From Rhizobium leguminosarum bv. viciae USDA 2370 (GTDB lineage: Bacteria; Pseudomonadota; Alphaproteobacteria; Rhizobiales; Rhizobiaceae): a stretch of DNA of 64,000 nt. Shown here piece by piece: positions 1-8,395 of the stretch. The stretch is taken from assembly GCF_002008365.1 (NCBI RefSeq), contig NZ_MRDL01000059.1:1-64000 (forward strand), written 5' to 3'. The translations under genes and the position numbers were made by a program. Numbering within the stretch: the stretch's first letter is position 1; each line of letters opens with the position of its first letter. Below the pieces are notes generated by a model. That model saw only the letters and a program-made list of their open reading frames with translations. It did no database searches and had not been told where the DNA came from.

Positions 1-18
1 CCCCGTCAAGAAACTGTA

Positions 19-34
19 ATGTTAACGTATACAA
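19..34. promoter_or_regulatory. LacI-type operator, left copy of pair A
   Basis: ATGTTAACGTATACAA, an imperfect palindrome centred on CG. The 18 bases from here (ATGTTAACGTATACAACA) are identical to the site at 6729. Its partner at 49-66 starts 31 bases further on, the same spacing as in the 6729/6760 pair. A central CG with ATGT/ACAT arms is typical of LacI-family operators. The cognate regulator is not in this window. Confidence 0.6.
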
Positions 35-48
35 CACGAGAAAAACTC

Positions 49-66
49 AATGTCAACGATTACATT
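49..66. promoter_or_regulatory. LacI-type operator, right copy of pair A
   Basis: AATGTCAACGATTACATT, an imperfect palindrome. The 17 bases from position 50 are identical to the site starting at 6760. The 13 bases between the two halves of the pair differ from those of the other pair, so the sites are conserved while the spacer is not. That points to selection on the sites. Confidence 0.6.
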
Positions 67-356
67 GGAAATGTGATCGGGAATAACCCGCCAATTGCCA
101 GGAGCCAAAACCAAATGCGCAGCACACGCAAGCATCTCCTCCAGCCCGCCTTAGCCGCAAAACAGGACCGAGTTGCTACTATTGGCCGGGTTGAGCTAGT
201 GACTGCTGCCCTTCCGAACGGAAACGTGCCGCACTATTTGATTTCGGAGGGACCCCGGCGCCGGCAACCGGCCGTTTGAATCGCGTCAATCCAAGCGGCA
301 GCAATTGCCAGCAAACCAAGAACTGCGACGCCATCTTTCCCTCAGCGACGGCACAA

Positions 357-1790
357 TCAGCCAATCTGCGGCAGCAACTGCGCCATGCTCTCTTTTGCGT
401 CGCCATACAGCATGCGCGTGTTTTCGCGACAGAAGAGCGGGTTTTCTATACCAGAGTAGCCGGTGCCCCGACCGCGCTTCGAGACGAAGACTTGTTTTGC
501 TTTCCAGACTTCCAGCACAGGCATTCCAGCGATCGGCGACGCTGGATCGTCCTGAGCTGCTGGATTGACGATATCGTTTGAACCGATGACGATGACGACG
601 TCAGTTTGGGAGAAGTCCTCGTTGATCTCATCCATTTCGAGGACGATATCATAGGGAACCTTGGCTTCGGCAAGCAACACGTTCATGTGACCCGGGAGGC
701 GGCCAGCGACAGGATGAATTGCAAACCTCACGTTTTTGCCTGCAGCGCGCAGCTTGCGTGTCAATTCCGCGACCCCTTGCTGGGCCTGCGCGACTGCCAT
801 GCCGTATCCCGGAACGATGACAATGCTGTCGGCTTCGTTGAGTGCGGCGGCGACGCCATCGGCATCAATAGCGATCTGCTCGCCTTCAATCGCAACGGCA
901 AACCCGGTCGTCGCGCCGAAGCCGCCGAGAATAACCGAGACGAAGGAACGGTTCATTGCCGTACACATAATGTAAGACAGAATTGCGCCCGAAGATCCGA
1001 CCAATGCACCGGTGACGATCAGAAGATCGTTTCCGAGCGTAAAGCCGATCGCAGCCGCAGCCCAGCCCGAATAGCTGTTCAGCATGGAAACGACGACAGG
1101 CATGTCGGCGCCGCCGATACCCAGGATCAGGTGAAAGCCAATGAAGAAGGCGAGAACCGTCATTGCGGCTAGCACCCAAACATCAGCGCCTCGCACATAA
1201 ACGAGCAGCAAAACGAGCGAAAGGATGGCCGCAGCGGCATTGAGGGTATGGCCCCCGGGCAGCTTTTGCGCCTTGCTGTCAAGCTTTCCTGCCAGCTTCC
1301 CGAAAGCGATTGCAGAACCGGTAAAGGTGACGGCTCCGATGAAGACACCGAGGTAAACCTCGACTTTCATGATCGCCATTTCCAATGGTGTCTTGCTCGC
1401 AAGAATCGCCGCAAACCCTGAAAGCTGCTCTCTGGCCGCCTCGTTTAGTCCGGCAATAGTCTCTGCTTCCAAATGGGTATTGAAGCCGATAAGCACGGCC
1501 GCTAGGCCGACGAAAGAATGCAGAGCCGCGACAAGCTGCGGCATTTCTGTCATTTGGACCTTTTTTGCGACCAGCCAACCCGTTGCAGCGCCGACCGTGA
1601 TCATCGCCAACGTGATTGACAGATGGCCGAAGCCCGGTCCGAGGATCGTGGCAGCAATCGCAATCGCCATGCCAACGAAACCGTAGCGGACGGCGCGCTT
1701 CGCGCTTTCTTGGCCGGACAGGCCCCCAAGAGATAAAATGAAGAGCACCGCCCCCGAGATATAGGCGGCCGAAATGACACCGATAGTCAT
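357..1790 (-). CDS. pntB: NAD(P) transhydrogenase subunit beta
   Basis: Membrane subunit of the proton-translocating transhydrogenase, which moves hydride from NADH to NADP+ using the proton gradient. The 477 residues match the usual length. The N-terminal two thirds are a run of hydrophobic helices (domain II), and the C-terminal third is the NADP-binding domain III. Domain III shows IVPGYGMAVAQAQ near residue 305, the RLPGHMNVLLAEA segment, IGSNDIVNPAA, and the KRGRGTGYSGIENPLF tail. It begins 18 bases after the pntA stop on the same strand, so the two are surely cotranscribed. Two sugar-type dehydrogenases lie upstream in the same direction, so a supply of NADPH to linked redox reactions is plausible but inferred. 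Confidence 0.95.
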   Translation of the reverse strand: MTIGVISAAYISGAVLFILSLGGLSGQESAKRAVRYGFVGMAIAIAATILGPGFGHLSITLAMITVGAATGWLVAKKVQMTEMPQLVAALHSFVGLAAVLIGFNTHLEAETIAGLNEAAREQLSGFAAILASKTPLEMAIMKVEVYLGVFIGAVTFTGSAIAFGKLAGKLDSKAQKLPGGHTLNAAAAILSLVLLLVYVRGADVWVLAAMTVLAFFIGFHLILGIGGADMPVVVSMLNSYSGWAAAAIGFTLGNDLLIVTGALVGSSGAILSYIMCTAMNRSFVSVILGGFGATTGFAVAIEGEQIAIDADGVAAALNEADSIVIVPGYGMAVAQAQQGVAELTRKLRAAGKNVRFAIHPVAGRLPGHMNVLLAEAKVPYDIVLEMDEINEDFSQTDVVIVIGSNDIVNPAAQDDPASPIAGMPVLEVWKAKQVFVSKRGRGTGYSGIENPLFCRENTRMLYGDAKESMAQLLPQIG

Positions 1791-1808
1791 ATGTGTAACC
1801 CCAACTAA

Positions 1809-3383
1809 TCAGGACTTCCGGAACATCGAGAGCATCCGCCGCGTCACGAGGAAGCCGCCGACAATGTTGATGGTGGCGACTAGGATAGCGACAGCAGCGA
1901 GACCAATGACCATTCCGTTGCTGGACCCGATCTGCAAAAGTGCGCCGACGATCACGATTCCCGATACGGCATTTGTCACCGCCATCAACGGCGTGTGGAG
2001 TGAATGGCTGACGTTCCAGATAACCTGGAACCCGATGAAACAAGCGAGGACAAAAACGGTGAAGTGTCCCATGAAACTGGGTGGTGCCATTGCGCCGACC
2101 AACAGGAGGAGCATCGTGCCGCCGGCCAGCAGCTGTCCCTGGGCTTTGGTCCGCCTTCGGACGGCCATCAGCTCCTGCGAGCGCTTTTCCTCAGGACTGG
2201 ACTCCCTCGACCTTTCACTCGGCTTCTGGGCGGCGATGGCCTGAACTTTCGGTGGCGGCGGCGGATAGGTTATTCTACCCTCGTGAGCGACCGTGGCGCC
2301 GCGGATGACGTCGTCCTCCATATTGTGGACGAGGCGGCCATCCCTATTCGGGGTCAGATCCGTGATCAGGTGGCGGATGTTGTTGGAATAAAGCGTCGAG
2401 GCCTGCTCCGCCATCCGACTTGGGAAATCTGTGTAGCCGATGATCTTGACGCCGTTCGCAGTCACCACCATCTGGTCGACGACGGTGAGCTCGCAATTTC
2501 CACCGCGCTCAGCGGCAAGATCTACGATCACGGAGCCGGGCTTCATGGTCGCGACCATATCAGCAAGCCAGAGTTTGGGAGCATCACGCCCTGGTATCAT
2601 GGCGGTTGATATGACGATGTCGATCTGTGGCGCAAGCTCCCGGAACTTACTCAGCTGGGCGTTGAGGAATTCCGGAGATGACGGCGTCGCATAGCCGCCG
2701 CTCGCCGCCCCGTCCTGCTGCTCGTTGGTAAAATCGAGGAAGACGAACTGCGCGCCCATGCTTTCAATCTGCTCAGCGACCTCGGGGCGAACGTCGAAGG
2801 CGTACGTAATCGCGCCGAGCGCCGTCGATGTCCCGATTGCCGCAAGTCCGGCAACTCCTGCGCCGATGACCAAGACCTTCGCCGGTGCAACTTTGCCCGC
2901 TGCGGTCACTTGTCCAGTGAAGAAGCGTCCGAAGCTATTGCCGGCCTCCATTACCGCGCGATAACCGGCGATATTTGCCATGGACGAAAGAGCGTCCATT
3001 TTCTGTGCCCTTGAGATGCGCGGCACCATGTCCATAGCGATCATATTAACTTGGCGCACGCGGGCCATTTCGAGCAGATCGACGTTCTGGGCGGGATGTA
3101 CGAACGATAGGATAGTCTTGCCTTGCGTCAGAAGTGCCAGTTCCTCCTGTTGCGGCGGCCTGACTTTCACGACGACATCCGCCGCCTGCCACAGATCTTG
3201 TGCAGTAGGCAAGACCTCGACACCAGCTGTACGATAAGCGTCGTCCGAAACGCCCGAGGGAAGTCCCGCACCCGTTTCCACCAGGCATTCATATCCGAGC
3301 TTTTGGAGGTGCAACGCACTCTCTGGTGTCAGTGCGACGCGTCTTTCGTCGGCATAGCTCTCCTTCGGCGCCCCGATTTTCAT
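1809..3383 (-). CDS. pntA: NAD(P) transhydrogenase subunit alpha
   Basis: Alpha subunit of the transhydrogenase, carrying the NAD(H)-binding domain I and part of membrane domain II. The 524 residues start with the family signature MKIGAPKESYADERRVALTPE. A nucleotide-binding Rossmann segment (VLVIGAGVAGLAAIGTSTALGA) lies near residue 170, followed by the mobile-loop region (DFPSRMAEQASTLYSNN). The C-terminal 120 residues hold several hydrophobic helices. This is the long, E. coli-like form, not the split PntAA/PntAB form found in many alphaproteobacteria. The start is supported by AGGAAAG directly upstream of the ATG. A gap of 113 bases separates it from the upstream dehydrogenase, enough for its own promoter, so membership in one operon is likely but not proven. 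Confidence 0.95.
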   Translation of the reverse strand: MKIGAPKESYADERRVALTPESALHLQKLGYECLVETGAGLPSGVSDDAYRTAGVEVLPTAQDLWQAADVVVKVRPPQQEELALLTQGKTILSFVHPAQNVDLLEMARVRQVNMIAMDMVPRISRAQKMDALSSMANIAGYRAVMEAGNSFGRFFTGQVTAAGKVAPAKVLVIGAGVAGLAAIGTSTALGAITYAFDVRPEVAEQIESMGAQFVFLDFTNEQQDGAASGGYATPSSPEFLNAQLSKFRELAPQIDIVISTAMIPGRDAPKLWLADMVATMKPGSVIVDLAAERGGNCELTVVDQMVVTANGVKIIGYTDFPSRMAEQASTLYSNNIRHLITDLTPNRDGRLVHNMEDDVIRGATVAHEGRITYPPPPPKVQAIAAQKPSERSRESSPEEKRSQELMAVRRRTKAQGQLLAGGTMLLLLVGAMAPPSFMGHFTVFVLACFIGFQVIWNVSHSLHTPLMAVTNAVSGIVIVGALLQIGSSNGMVIGLAAVAILVATINIVGGFLVTRRMLSMFRKS

Positions 3384-3496
3384 CTTTCCTCACAAATGGT
3401 TGTTGACGAGCAAATCCCCGGGCAGATCGAGGTCCGGATGGGATTCCATTCGATTTTGCTACCGTCACGAAGGATGTTCGCTTCGGTTATCAATCG

Positions 3497-4459
3497 TTAC
3501 CGGTAGGCGACTTCTATCCGACGTTTTTCGACCAATGAAAGACGCGCCGCGTCGAGAATGACTGCTGCGTCAAAGGCATCAGCCAACGTCGACAGCGGAG
3601 GTGAAGCCTTTGCTAGGCACTCGTTCAGAAAATATTGCTCGACCTGCAGGAAACTGTCCCAATAAGTAGCATCATCCCAGAATGGGATGGATGCCTCCCC
3701 GAACTTCGTCACATCCCAGGCAACGACACCGCTTCCTTCGGTTCCCAGGACCTTAAAATAGCATGACCACGGTTCGCGACTTCTGTCGTCGGCCGAGAAG
3801 CTGCCCCAGAGGTTTGCGATTCTCCCATCGGCATATTCCGCAGTGATCATGAGCTGGTCGTGCGCCTGCTTATCGTCGAAATGCACGTTTGTGCCCGTGG
3901 CGTAAACATGCGAGGGACGCCCGAGGAAAAACAACATGCAATAGGCGTGATGAACCATCAATTCCCGCATCGTCAGGTCGGGTTCACCGATGGAGGCGTC
4001 ATGACGCTTGTTATAGATCGCCCAGAAATTAACGATGTCACCCAGCCGGCCGTCCTCGATATGAACTTTGAGGCGGCGCATGTTCTCTGCGTAGATGTAG
4101 TTGTGCGACGGCATGCAGATACGATCATATCTGACGGCGATGTCCGCAAGCTCCCGAATCTGTTCGGCTCTTTCGCAAAGAGGCTTCTCCAGGAGAACGT
4201 GCTTTCCCGCTTGGAGACCACGCTTGGCAAATTCGAAATGGGAATCCGTGCTTGTCGCAACGAGAATGGCGTCGATCTTCTCGTCGGCCAGGAGCGCCTC
4301 GACCGACGGGTACGCCACCCCCCCAAAACGTCGGCAGAAATCCGCAGCCTTTTCCACCGAGCGACTCCAACCGCCGGCAAAAATATGTGGTCCTATCTGA
4401 CGAAGTGCCTCGGCGTGGAGCTCCGCCACCTTGCCAAGGCCGACGATTGCTATTTTCAT
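3497..4459 (-). CDS. Gfo/Idh/MocA-family oxidoreductase
   Basis: NAD(P)-dependent dehydrogenase of the Gfo/Idh/MocA family, members of which act on inositols, sugars and sugar acids. The start MKIAIVGLGKVAELHAEAL gives the Rossmann GxGxxA motif at once; upstream codons up to 4528 add a non-conserved tail, so the ATG at 4459 is preferred. The family hallmark EKPLCER (EKP, substrate/cofactor lysine) is near residue 95, and the C-terminal half is the alpha/beta substrate domain. It lies 32 bases downstream of a second MocA-family gene and behind a periplasmic binding protein. The substrate cannot be read from the sequence; an inositol or sugar derivative is only an inference from context. Confidence 0.85.
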   Translation of the reverse strand: MKIAIVGLGKVAELHAEALRQIGPHIFAGGWSRSVEKAADFCRRFGGVAYPSVEALLADEKIDAILVATSTDSHFEFAKRGLQAGKHVLLEKPLCERAEQIRELADIAVRYDRICMPSHNYIYAENMRRLKVHIEDGRLGDIVNFWAIYNKRHDASIGEPDLTMRELMVHHAYCMLFFLGRPSHVYATGTNVHFDDKQAHDQLMITAEYADGRIANLWGSFSADDRSREPWSCYFKVLGTEGSGVVAWDVTKFGEASIPFWDDATYWDSFLQVEQYFLNECLAKASPPLSTLADAFDAAVILDAARLSLVEKRRIEVAYR

Positions 4460-4491
4460 GAGCGTTTTCCGAATGTTACATATTTTAGCGA

Positions 4492-5484
4492 TTAGCGAGG
4501 GATGGCGACCGGCCGGCCTTCTCGCCATGACTCGGTTGCTGCATCGGCAATGAGCTGGGCGCGAAGTCCATCCTCGGCGCTCGGAACCGGGGCGGTCCCG
4601 GACGATACTGACTCGACGAAATGAAGCATTTCGGCGAGGTAGGCCGCCTCGAATCGCTCGAGGAAGAAGGCTTGGGCGACCGCCTGTCCAAAGCCGCTGT
4701 TTCCCGCCCGCTCGACGAGGTTCTCAAGCACGTTGGAGACGCGAAGCATCCCCTTAGATCCGTGGACTTCAAGACGCTTGTCGTAGCCATAAGTCGTCCT
4801 GCGCGAATTGGTGATTTGGCAGATTCGTCCACTGGCCGTCGTTAGAATGACTGCCGCCGTGTCGACGTCGCCGGCTTCCTTGATGCCCGCATCGATAAGG
4901 TTGGATCCTACTGCAAATACCTTCACCGGCTCCTCACCGAGAACGAACCTCGCCATGTCGAGGTCATGGATCATCATGTCTCGGAAAAGGCCGCCTGAGG
5001 TTTTGACATAGGACACGGGAGGCGGGTTAGGGTCGCGCGAGACGATTGAAACGGTCTCCACATCGCCGATTTCACCTGCCCGCACGCGCGCCTGAAGAGC
5101 GCTGAAGTGAGGATCGAAACGCTGGTTGAAGGCTGTCATGAAGGCGACACCGGCTGCATTCACGGCCTCAATGCAAGAGCGAACTCGTTCTGAGGAAAGA
5201 TCGATCGGCTTTTCGCAGAAGATCGCTTTGCCTGCCCGCGCTGCTGCGGTCACCAAATCGAAATGCGTAGATGTCGACGTGGCGATGACGACAGCGTCAA
5301 TGTCGTTGGCACTGATAATCTCGTCGATGCCGCGAACGACCGTCCTAAAGCGCGCCGCACAGGCAGATGCTGCCTCGGAGGAAATATCGGCAACGGCAGC
5401 GAGTTCAGCGCCTTGGATCCGTCCGATCGATCCAGCATGCACCTGACCGATGCGACCGCAGCCCAAAATACCCAATCTAAGCAT
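4492..5484 (-). CDS. Gfo/Idh/MocA-family oxidoreductase, inositol 2-dehydrogenase-like
   Basis: A second NAD-dependent dehydrogenase of the MocA family, about 330 residues. The Rossmann motif LGILGCGRIGQVHAGSI sits at the N-terminus, the EKP motif (FCEKPIDLS) near residue 97, and the catalytic-region motif GGLFRDMMIHDLDMARFVLGE near residue 165. GGLFRDMMIHDLD closely resembles myo-inositol 2-dehydrogenase (IolG) and related scyllo-inositol enzymes. The start at 5484 is chosen because GGAAAGA lies 8 bases upstream and the Rossmann fold follows directly. It is 137 bases downstream of the binding-protein gene and 32 bases upstream of the next dehydrogenase. An inositol or related polyol substrate is likely but unproven. 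Confidence 0.85.
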   Translation of the reverse strand: MLRLGILGCGRIGQVHAGSIGRIQGAELAAVADISSEAASACAARFRTVVRGIDEIISANDIDAVVIATSTSTHFDLVTAAARAGKAIFCEKPIDLSSERVRSCIEAVNAAGVAFMTAFNQRFDPHFSALQARVRAGEIGDVETVSIVSRDPNPPPVSYVKTSGGLFRDMMIHDLDMARFVLGEEPVKVFAVGSNLIDAGIKEAGDVDTAAVILTTASGRICQITNSRRTTYGYDKRLEVHGSKGMLRVSNVLENLVERAGNSGFGQAVAQAFFLERFEAAYLAEMLHFVESVSSGTAPVPSAEDGLRAQLIADAATESWREGRPVAIPR

Positions 5485-5578
5485 CTTACGATCTCTTTCC
5501 TGATCCAAGGATCGACGAGTGTTCTGCCAGGTTCTAGGTCGCCTCCGCGAGGGGCCGGACGCGAATCCTTCGTGAGAA

Positions 5579-5606
5579 ACAGGTGCGCACCGGGATGCAC
5601 ACCTGT
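5579..5606 (-). terminator. Hairpin between binding-protein gene and dehydrogenases
   Basis: Inverted repeat ACAGGTG...CACCTGT with two more paired bases inside after one mismatch, lying just after the stop of the binding-protein gene. On the minus strand it is followed by only a short T run (TTT). It may protect the upstream message or partly terminate it, a common way to make more binding protein than downstream enzymes. Confidence 0.4.
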
Positions 5607-5621
5607 CTTGCCCCGGCGGTG

Positions 5622-6560
5622 TCAGTTCTTGCTGATGTACTTGTCGACGTTGGCCGGATTGACCAGTTCGAACGGGATCCAAACGGGGGATTGTACTTTT
5701 TCTCCCTTCGCCATCTTAATTGCGGCGTCGACGGACCCGGCACCCTGACCGATCGCATCTTGGAAAACGCTCACATCCAGGTCACCGGTCTGCATGTAAT
5801 GCATCGCTTCCTTGGTAGCGTCGATGCCCGCAACGACGACGTCCTTCATGTCCCAGCCCGCCGCCTTCATGGAATTGATGGCGCCGAGCGCCATTTCATC
5901 ATTGTTCGCGATTACCGCAGCAGGCTTGTAGCCGGCCGTAATCCAGTTGGTCATCAGGTCCTGCGCCTTGACCGGATCCCAGTTGGCCGACTGTTCGTCG
6001 ATCACTTTCATGAAATTGCAGTCGGGCGTCGCGATTACATCATGTACGGCCTTGCTGCGCAGTTCGGCACTGTGTTGGGCCAAGATGCCCTGAATAATCA
6101 GGATCCCTGCATCGCTGGTCTTGCCGCTTTCCTTCAAAACGCGGCAAACTTCCTTCGTCTCGAGCTCACCAGCCTCGGCTTCGTTCGATCCGATGAATGC
6201 GGCCTTCGAGCCGAGCGCATCGAGGTCGCTCGGTGTATTGTTGACATAGATCAGCGGCACGCCGGCATCGGCCGCCATTTTGGTGATCGCCGGGGATGCC
6301 GAGCTTTCGACGACGTTGACGATGATGGCATCGACCTTCGCGGCGATGAAATTCTGAATTTGCGACAGCTGCTTGTTGATGTCGGCTTCAGCAAACTCAA
6401 TCTGGAGCGGCTGCTTTGTCTTGGCCGCCTCATCCTTCATTCCCTGAACCATGACAGCGAGAAAAGAGTCGCTGTGCGAGATGGCAACGCCTATGTCCCC
6501 GGCATAACCAGGCGACGTAGCCAAAAGCAGTGCTGCAGTTCCAGTGATGAGCTTTTTCAT
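5622..6560 (-). CDS. Periplasmic sugar-type substrate-binding protein (paralogue 1)
   Basis: Type-I periplasmic binding protein of the ribose/inositol ABC class (Peripla_BP_4), about 312 residues. It begins with a Sec signal peptide (MKKLITGTAALLLATSPGYA) followed by GDIGVAISHSDSFLAVMVQG. Typical family segments follow: DAIIVNVVESSA, PLIYVNNTP, AAVIANNDEMALGAINSMKAAG and VVVAGIDATKEAMHYMQ. AAGGAGG lies 9 bases before this ATG and 3 bases before an alternative ATG at 6566; the spacing favours 6560. No permease or ATPase gene follows, only two dehydrogenases. It is a paralogue of the binding protein at 7449-8378. Operators at 6635 and 6729-6776 lie upstream, so control by a LacI-family repressor is likely. 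Confidence 0.9.
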   Translation of the reverse strand: MKKLITGTAALLLATSPGYAGDIGVAISHSDSFLAVMVQGMKDEAAKTKQPLQIEFAEADINKQLSQIQNFIAAKVDAIIVNVVESSASPAITKMAADAGVPLIYVNNTPSDLDALGSKAAFIGSNEAEAGELETKEVCRVLKESGKTSDAGILIIQGILAQHSAELRSKAVHDVIATPDCNFMKVIDEQSANWDPVKAQDLMTNWITAGYKPAAVIANNDEMALGAINSMKAAGWDMKDVVVAGIDATKEAMHYMQTGDLDVSVFQDAIGQGAGSVDAAIKMAKGEKVQSPVWIPFELVNPANVDKYISKN

Positions 6561-6634
6561 GCGCATTCCCCTCCTTGACGTGGCGTGCAAGCGGCGTCGC
6601 TGTCACCGAAATGGCCTCCTCCGAAGCCGTTAAT

Positions 6635-6650
6635 ATGTTATCGTTTACAT
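6635..6650. promoter_or_regulatory. LacI-type operator upstream of binding protein 1
   Basis: ATGTTATCGTTTACAT, the most symmetric copy of the palindrome in this region (arms ATGTWA/TWACAT around CG). It lies 75 bases before the minus-strand start at 6560, where a repressor would block the promoter of the binding-protein/dehydrogenase operon. Confidence 0.6.
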
Positions 6651-6728
6651 GCCTAGATCCGCTATATTCCGACGCGCTGACCACCATCTTGAGGCTAGCC
6701 AGTGACAACAAAATGCCATATTGGATCT

Positions 6729-6744
6729 ATGTTAACGTATACAA
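6729..6744. promoter_or_regulatory. LacI-type operator, left copy of pair B
   Basis: ATGTTAACGTATACAA, identical to positions 19-34. It lies between the divergent transcription units of the two binding proteins, with the second member of the pair 31 bases on. Confidence 0.6.
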
Positions 6745-6758
6745 CATTGAACTTTGCC

Positions 6759-6776
6759 TATGTCAACGATTACATT
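6759..6776. promoter_or_regulatory. LacI-type operator, right copy of pair B
   Basis: TATGTCAACGATTACATT, the same palindrome as positions 49-66 with one change at the outer base. It ends 4 bases before a candidate -35 box at 6781, so a protein bound here could directly affect polymerase binding. Confidence 0.6.
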
Positions 6777-6780
6777 CTGA

Positions 6781-6808
6781 TTGACCAAAATTTTTTTTAA
6801 TCTATCAT
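6781..6808 (+). promoter_or_regulatory. Candidate sigma-70-type promoter
   Basis: TTGACC at 6781-6786 and TATCAT at 6803-6808 with 16 bases between, immediately after operator pair B and about 22 bases before the small open frame at 6831. The surroundings are unusually AT-rich for this window. It could drive the small gene and perhaps the binding protein/chemoreceptor pair beyond it. Confidence 0.4.
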
Positions 6809-6830
6809 TAACAAAAAAGGGAACTCAAAT

Positions 6831-7067
6831 ATGCACATATCCAAGACCACAAAGCGCGGTGTGTATTTGCTCTCAGCCGCCATCTTGCTTGGAATAACCT
6901 TTGGTCATCCCATCTCCGCCTTCCTCGCAAGCGAGGGTGCTATTATCGGTGATCTGAGGCTGATGCAGGCCCAGGCGAGTCTCGCCGTACTGCAGCGCGC
7001 GGTCGGGGTCGATCAAGATTCCGCCAAAACGGATCCAGCACCTTCGGCGGCCGCGGTCGGGCGATGA
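6831..7067 (+). CDS. Small exported or membrane-anchored hypothetical protein
   Basis: 78 residues with a basic N-terminus (MHISKTTKRG) followed by a hydrophobic stretch (VYLLSAAILLGITFG), then a mainly helical tail ending in an Ala/Pro-rich segment. This looks like a signal peptide or a single membrane anchor. I do not recognise a family. Support comes from position: it directly follows operator pair B and a candidate promoter, with AAAGGGA about 9 bases before the ATG. Function unknown; it could be a spurious frame. Confidence 0.4.
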   Translation: MHISKTTKRGVYLLSAAILLGITFGHPISAFLASEGAIIGDLRLMQAQASLAVLQRAVGVDQDSAKTDPAPSAAAVGR

Positions 7068-7448
7068 GTCCGTTGGACTTCACGCCCCACTCCTACTCCT
7101 CGAGGCGGCATTGGGACAGAGGCATGAGGAAAACTGCCTTGCCAACCAAAACGGGCCGAGCGTTGCGCTGTGCCTTCATCCTTTGGCGGCCTGTTTCGTA
7201 AGATAATGCTCGCTGGTTCATGCGAACCTTTCCTCGTCAGCCTTTCGTCGAACGCCGCGGCCGATTTTCCGCAGCGGCGTCCAATGATTGCCCAGTCTGC
7301 GTTTCGCGATACCCTTATCGCGGCGTCGACCAACGGCGATGCGACGCCAGGTCCTGTCGCAGTCGTTCCCGTTGCCTCATGTGATTAATTCTCTTTTTAC
7401 TGGAAACGTTTGATAATTCCGCAACAGCCAACATTTTTGGAGAGGGAA
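7068..7448. other. Non-coding stretch before binding protein 2
   Basis: No gene is recognised between the small open frame and the second binding protein. The last 70 bases are AT-rich and probably hold the leader of the binding-protein gene, with GAGAGGGAA as its ribosome-binding site. No operator copy is seen in this gap; the nearest lies inside the coding region at 7479. Confidence 0.5.
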
Positions 7449-8378
7449 ATGCGCCGGACCTTACTTTCAACATTGCTAATGTTAACGTTGACATCACAAA
7501 CGAACGCCGCGACGCTTGGCGTCTCGGTCTCCAATCTGGACGAATTCAATTCTACTTTGCTTCAGGGCCTTCTCACACACGCAAAGGAAGCAGGCGGCAT
7601 CGATGTCGTCACGACGGACGCGAACGGTGATGGGGAGCTGCAAAAGAAGCAGGTCACAGAACTCGTGGCTCGCAAGGTCGACGCACTGATTGTACTGCTC
7701 GCCGACGGGGATCTCGGCGCGCAGCTGACACCGATGGCCGCTGGGGTGGGCATCCCGCTCGTCTATGTCAATAACGTTCCGGCCAACGTCCTTGACCTCC
7801 CCGCGAACCAAGCCGTCGTCGCTTCCGACGAGAAGCAATCCGGTTCCCTTCAAGCTAAGGAGGTGTGTAGGCTTCTAAATGGAAAGGGTAACATCGCGGT
7901 ACTCGTCGGCGAGCCCTTTCATGCTGCGGCTCGGGCCCGCACTGCAGATGTTGATGATGTTCTCGCCACGCCCGACTGCAATGGTCTCAAAGTCGTCGAA
8001 CGTCAGACTGCTTATTGGTCGCCCGACTTTGCCGAAGCCCAGGTCGAGGAATGGCTGACGGCGGGCGTCGAGTTCGACGCGATCGTCGCGAATAATGACG
8101 ATATGGCGCTTGGAGCGATCCGTGCCCTGAAGCGTCGCGATGGCGCGACGAAGAACGTGATTGTTGCCGGCATCGATGCAGTTCACCCTGCCCTCGAAGC
8201 GATGAAGGCTGGCGAGCTAACCGTCACCGTATTTCAGAATGCCGCCGCCCAAGGCGCGGGAGCCGTCGACGCGGCACTTAAGCTAGCGCGGGGAGATAAA
8301 GTGCCACGGGAAAACTACATTCCATTCGAGCTCGTCACCCCACAGAACGTTGACCAATACCTGGCCAATAGCCGGTAA
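7449..8378 (+). CDS. Periplasmic sugar-type substrate-binding protein (paralogue 2)
   Basis: About 309 residues, paralogous to the protein at 5622-6560. Signal peptide MRRTLLSTLLMLTLTSQTNA is followed by ATLGVSVSNLDEFNSTLLQG. Shared family segments include DALIVLLADGDLGAQLTPMA, PLVYVNNVPANV, AIVANNDDMALGAIRALK and VIVAGIDAVHPALEAMKAGE. The start at 7449 follows GGAGAGGGAA and begins the signal peptide; an upstream in-frame codon at 7410 would spoil it. The chemoreceptor gene starts 17 bases after its stop and no transporter genes are near, so it may present ligand to the chemoreceptor rather than feed a transporter (inference). An operator palindrome overlaps codons 11-16. Confidence 0.9.
   Translation: MRRTLLSTLLMLTLTSQTNAATLGVSVSNLDEFNSTLLQGLLTHAKEAGGIDVVTTDANGDGELQKKQVTELVARKVDALIVLLADGDLGAQLTPMAAGVGIPLVYVNNVPANVLDLPANQAVVASDEKQSGSLQAKEVCRLLNGKGNIAVLVGEPFHAAARARTADVDDVLATPDCNGLKVVERQTAYWSPDFAEAQVEEWLTAGVEFDAIVANNDDMALGAIRALKRRDGATKNVIVAGIDAVHPALEAMKAGELTVTVFQNAAAQGAGAVDAALKLARGDKVPRENYIPFELVTPQNVDQYLANSR
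7479..7494. promoter_or_regulatory. LacI-type operator inside binding protein 2 coding region
   Basis: ATGTTAACGTTGACAT, a good match to the other copies, lies within the signal-peptide codons. An operator just inside a gene can act as a roadblock or as a looping partner for upstream sites. Chance is less likely given five other copies in the same block. Confidence 0.5.
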
Positions 8379-8395
8379 GCTTTCGAGGCGACATT

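Larger units (their letters stand above)
1..356. other. Left-edge non-coding stretch with paired operators
   Basis: No convincing gene is seen here. The first 70 bases carry two LacI-type palindromes, listed separately, that probably control a gene to the left of the window or mark a duplicated control region. Bases 70-356 lie downstream of pntB (minus strand) and show only short overlapping open frames with no family resemblance and no clear terminator. Confidence 0.6.
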
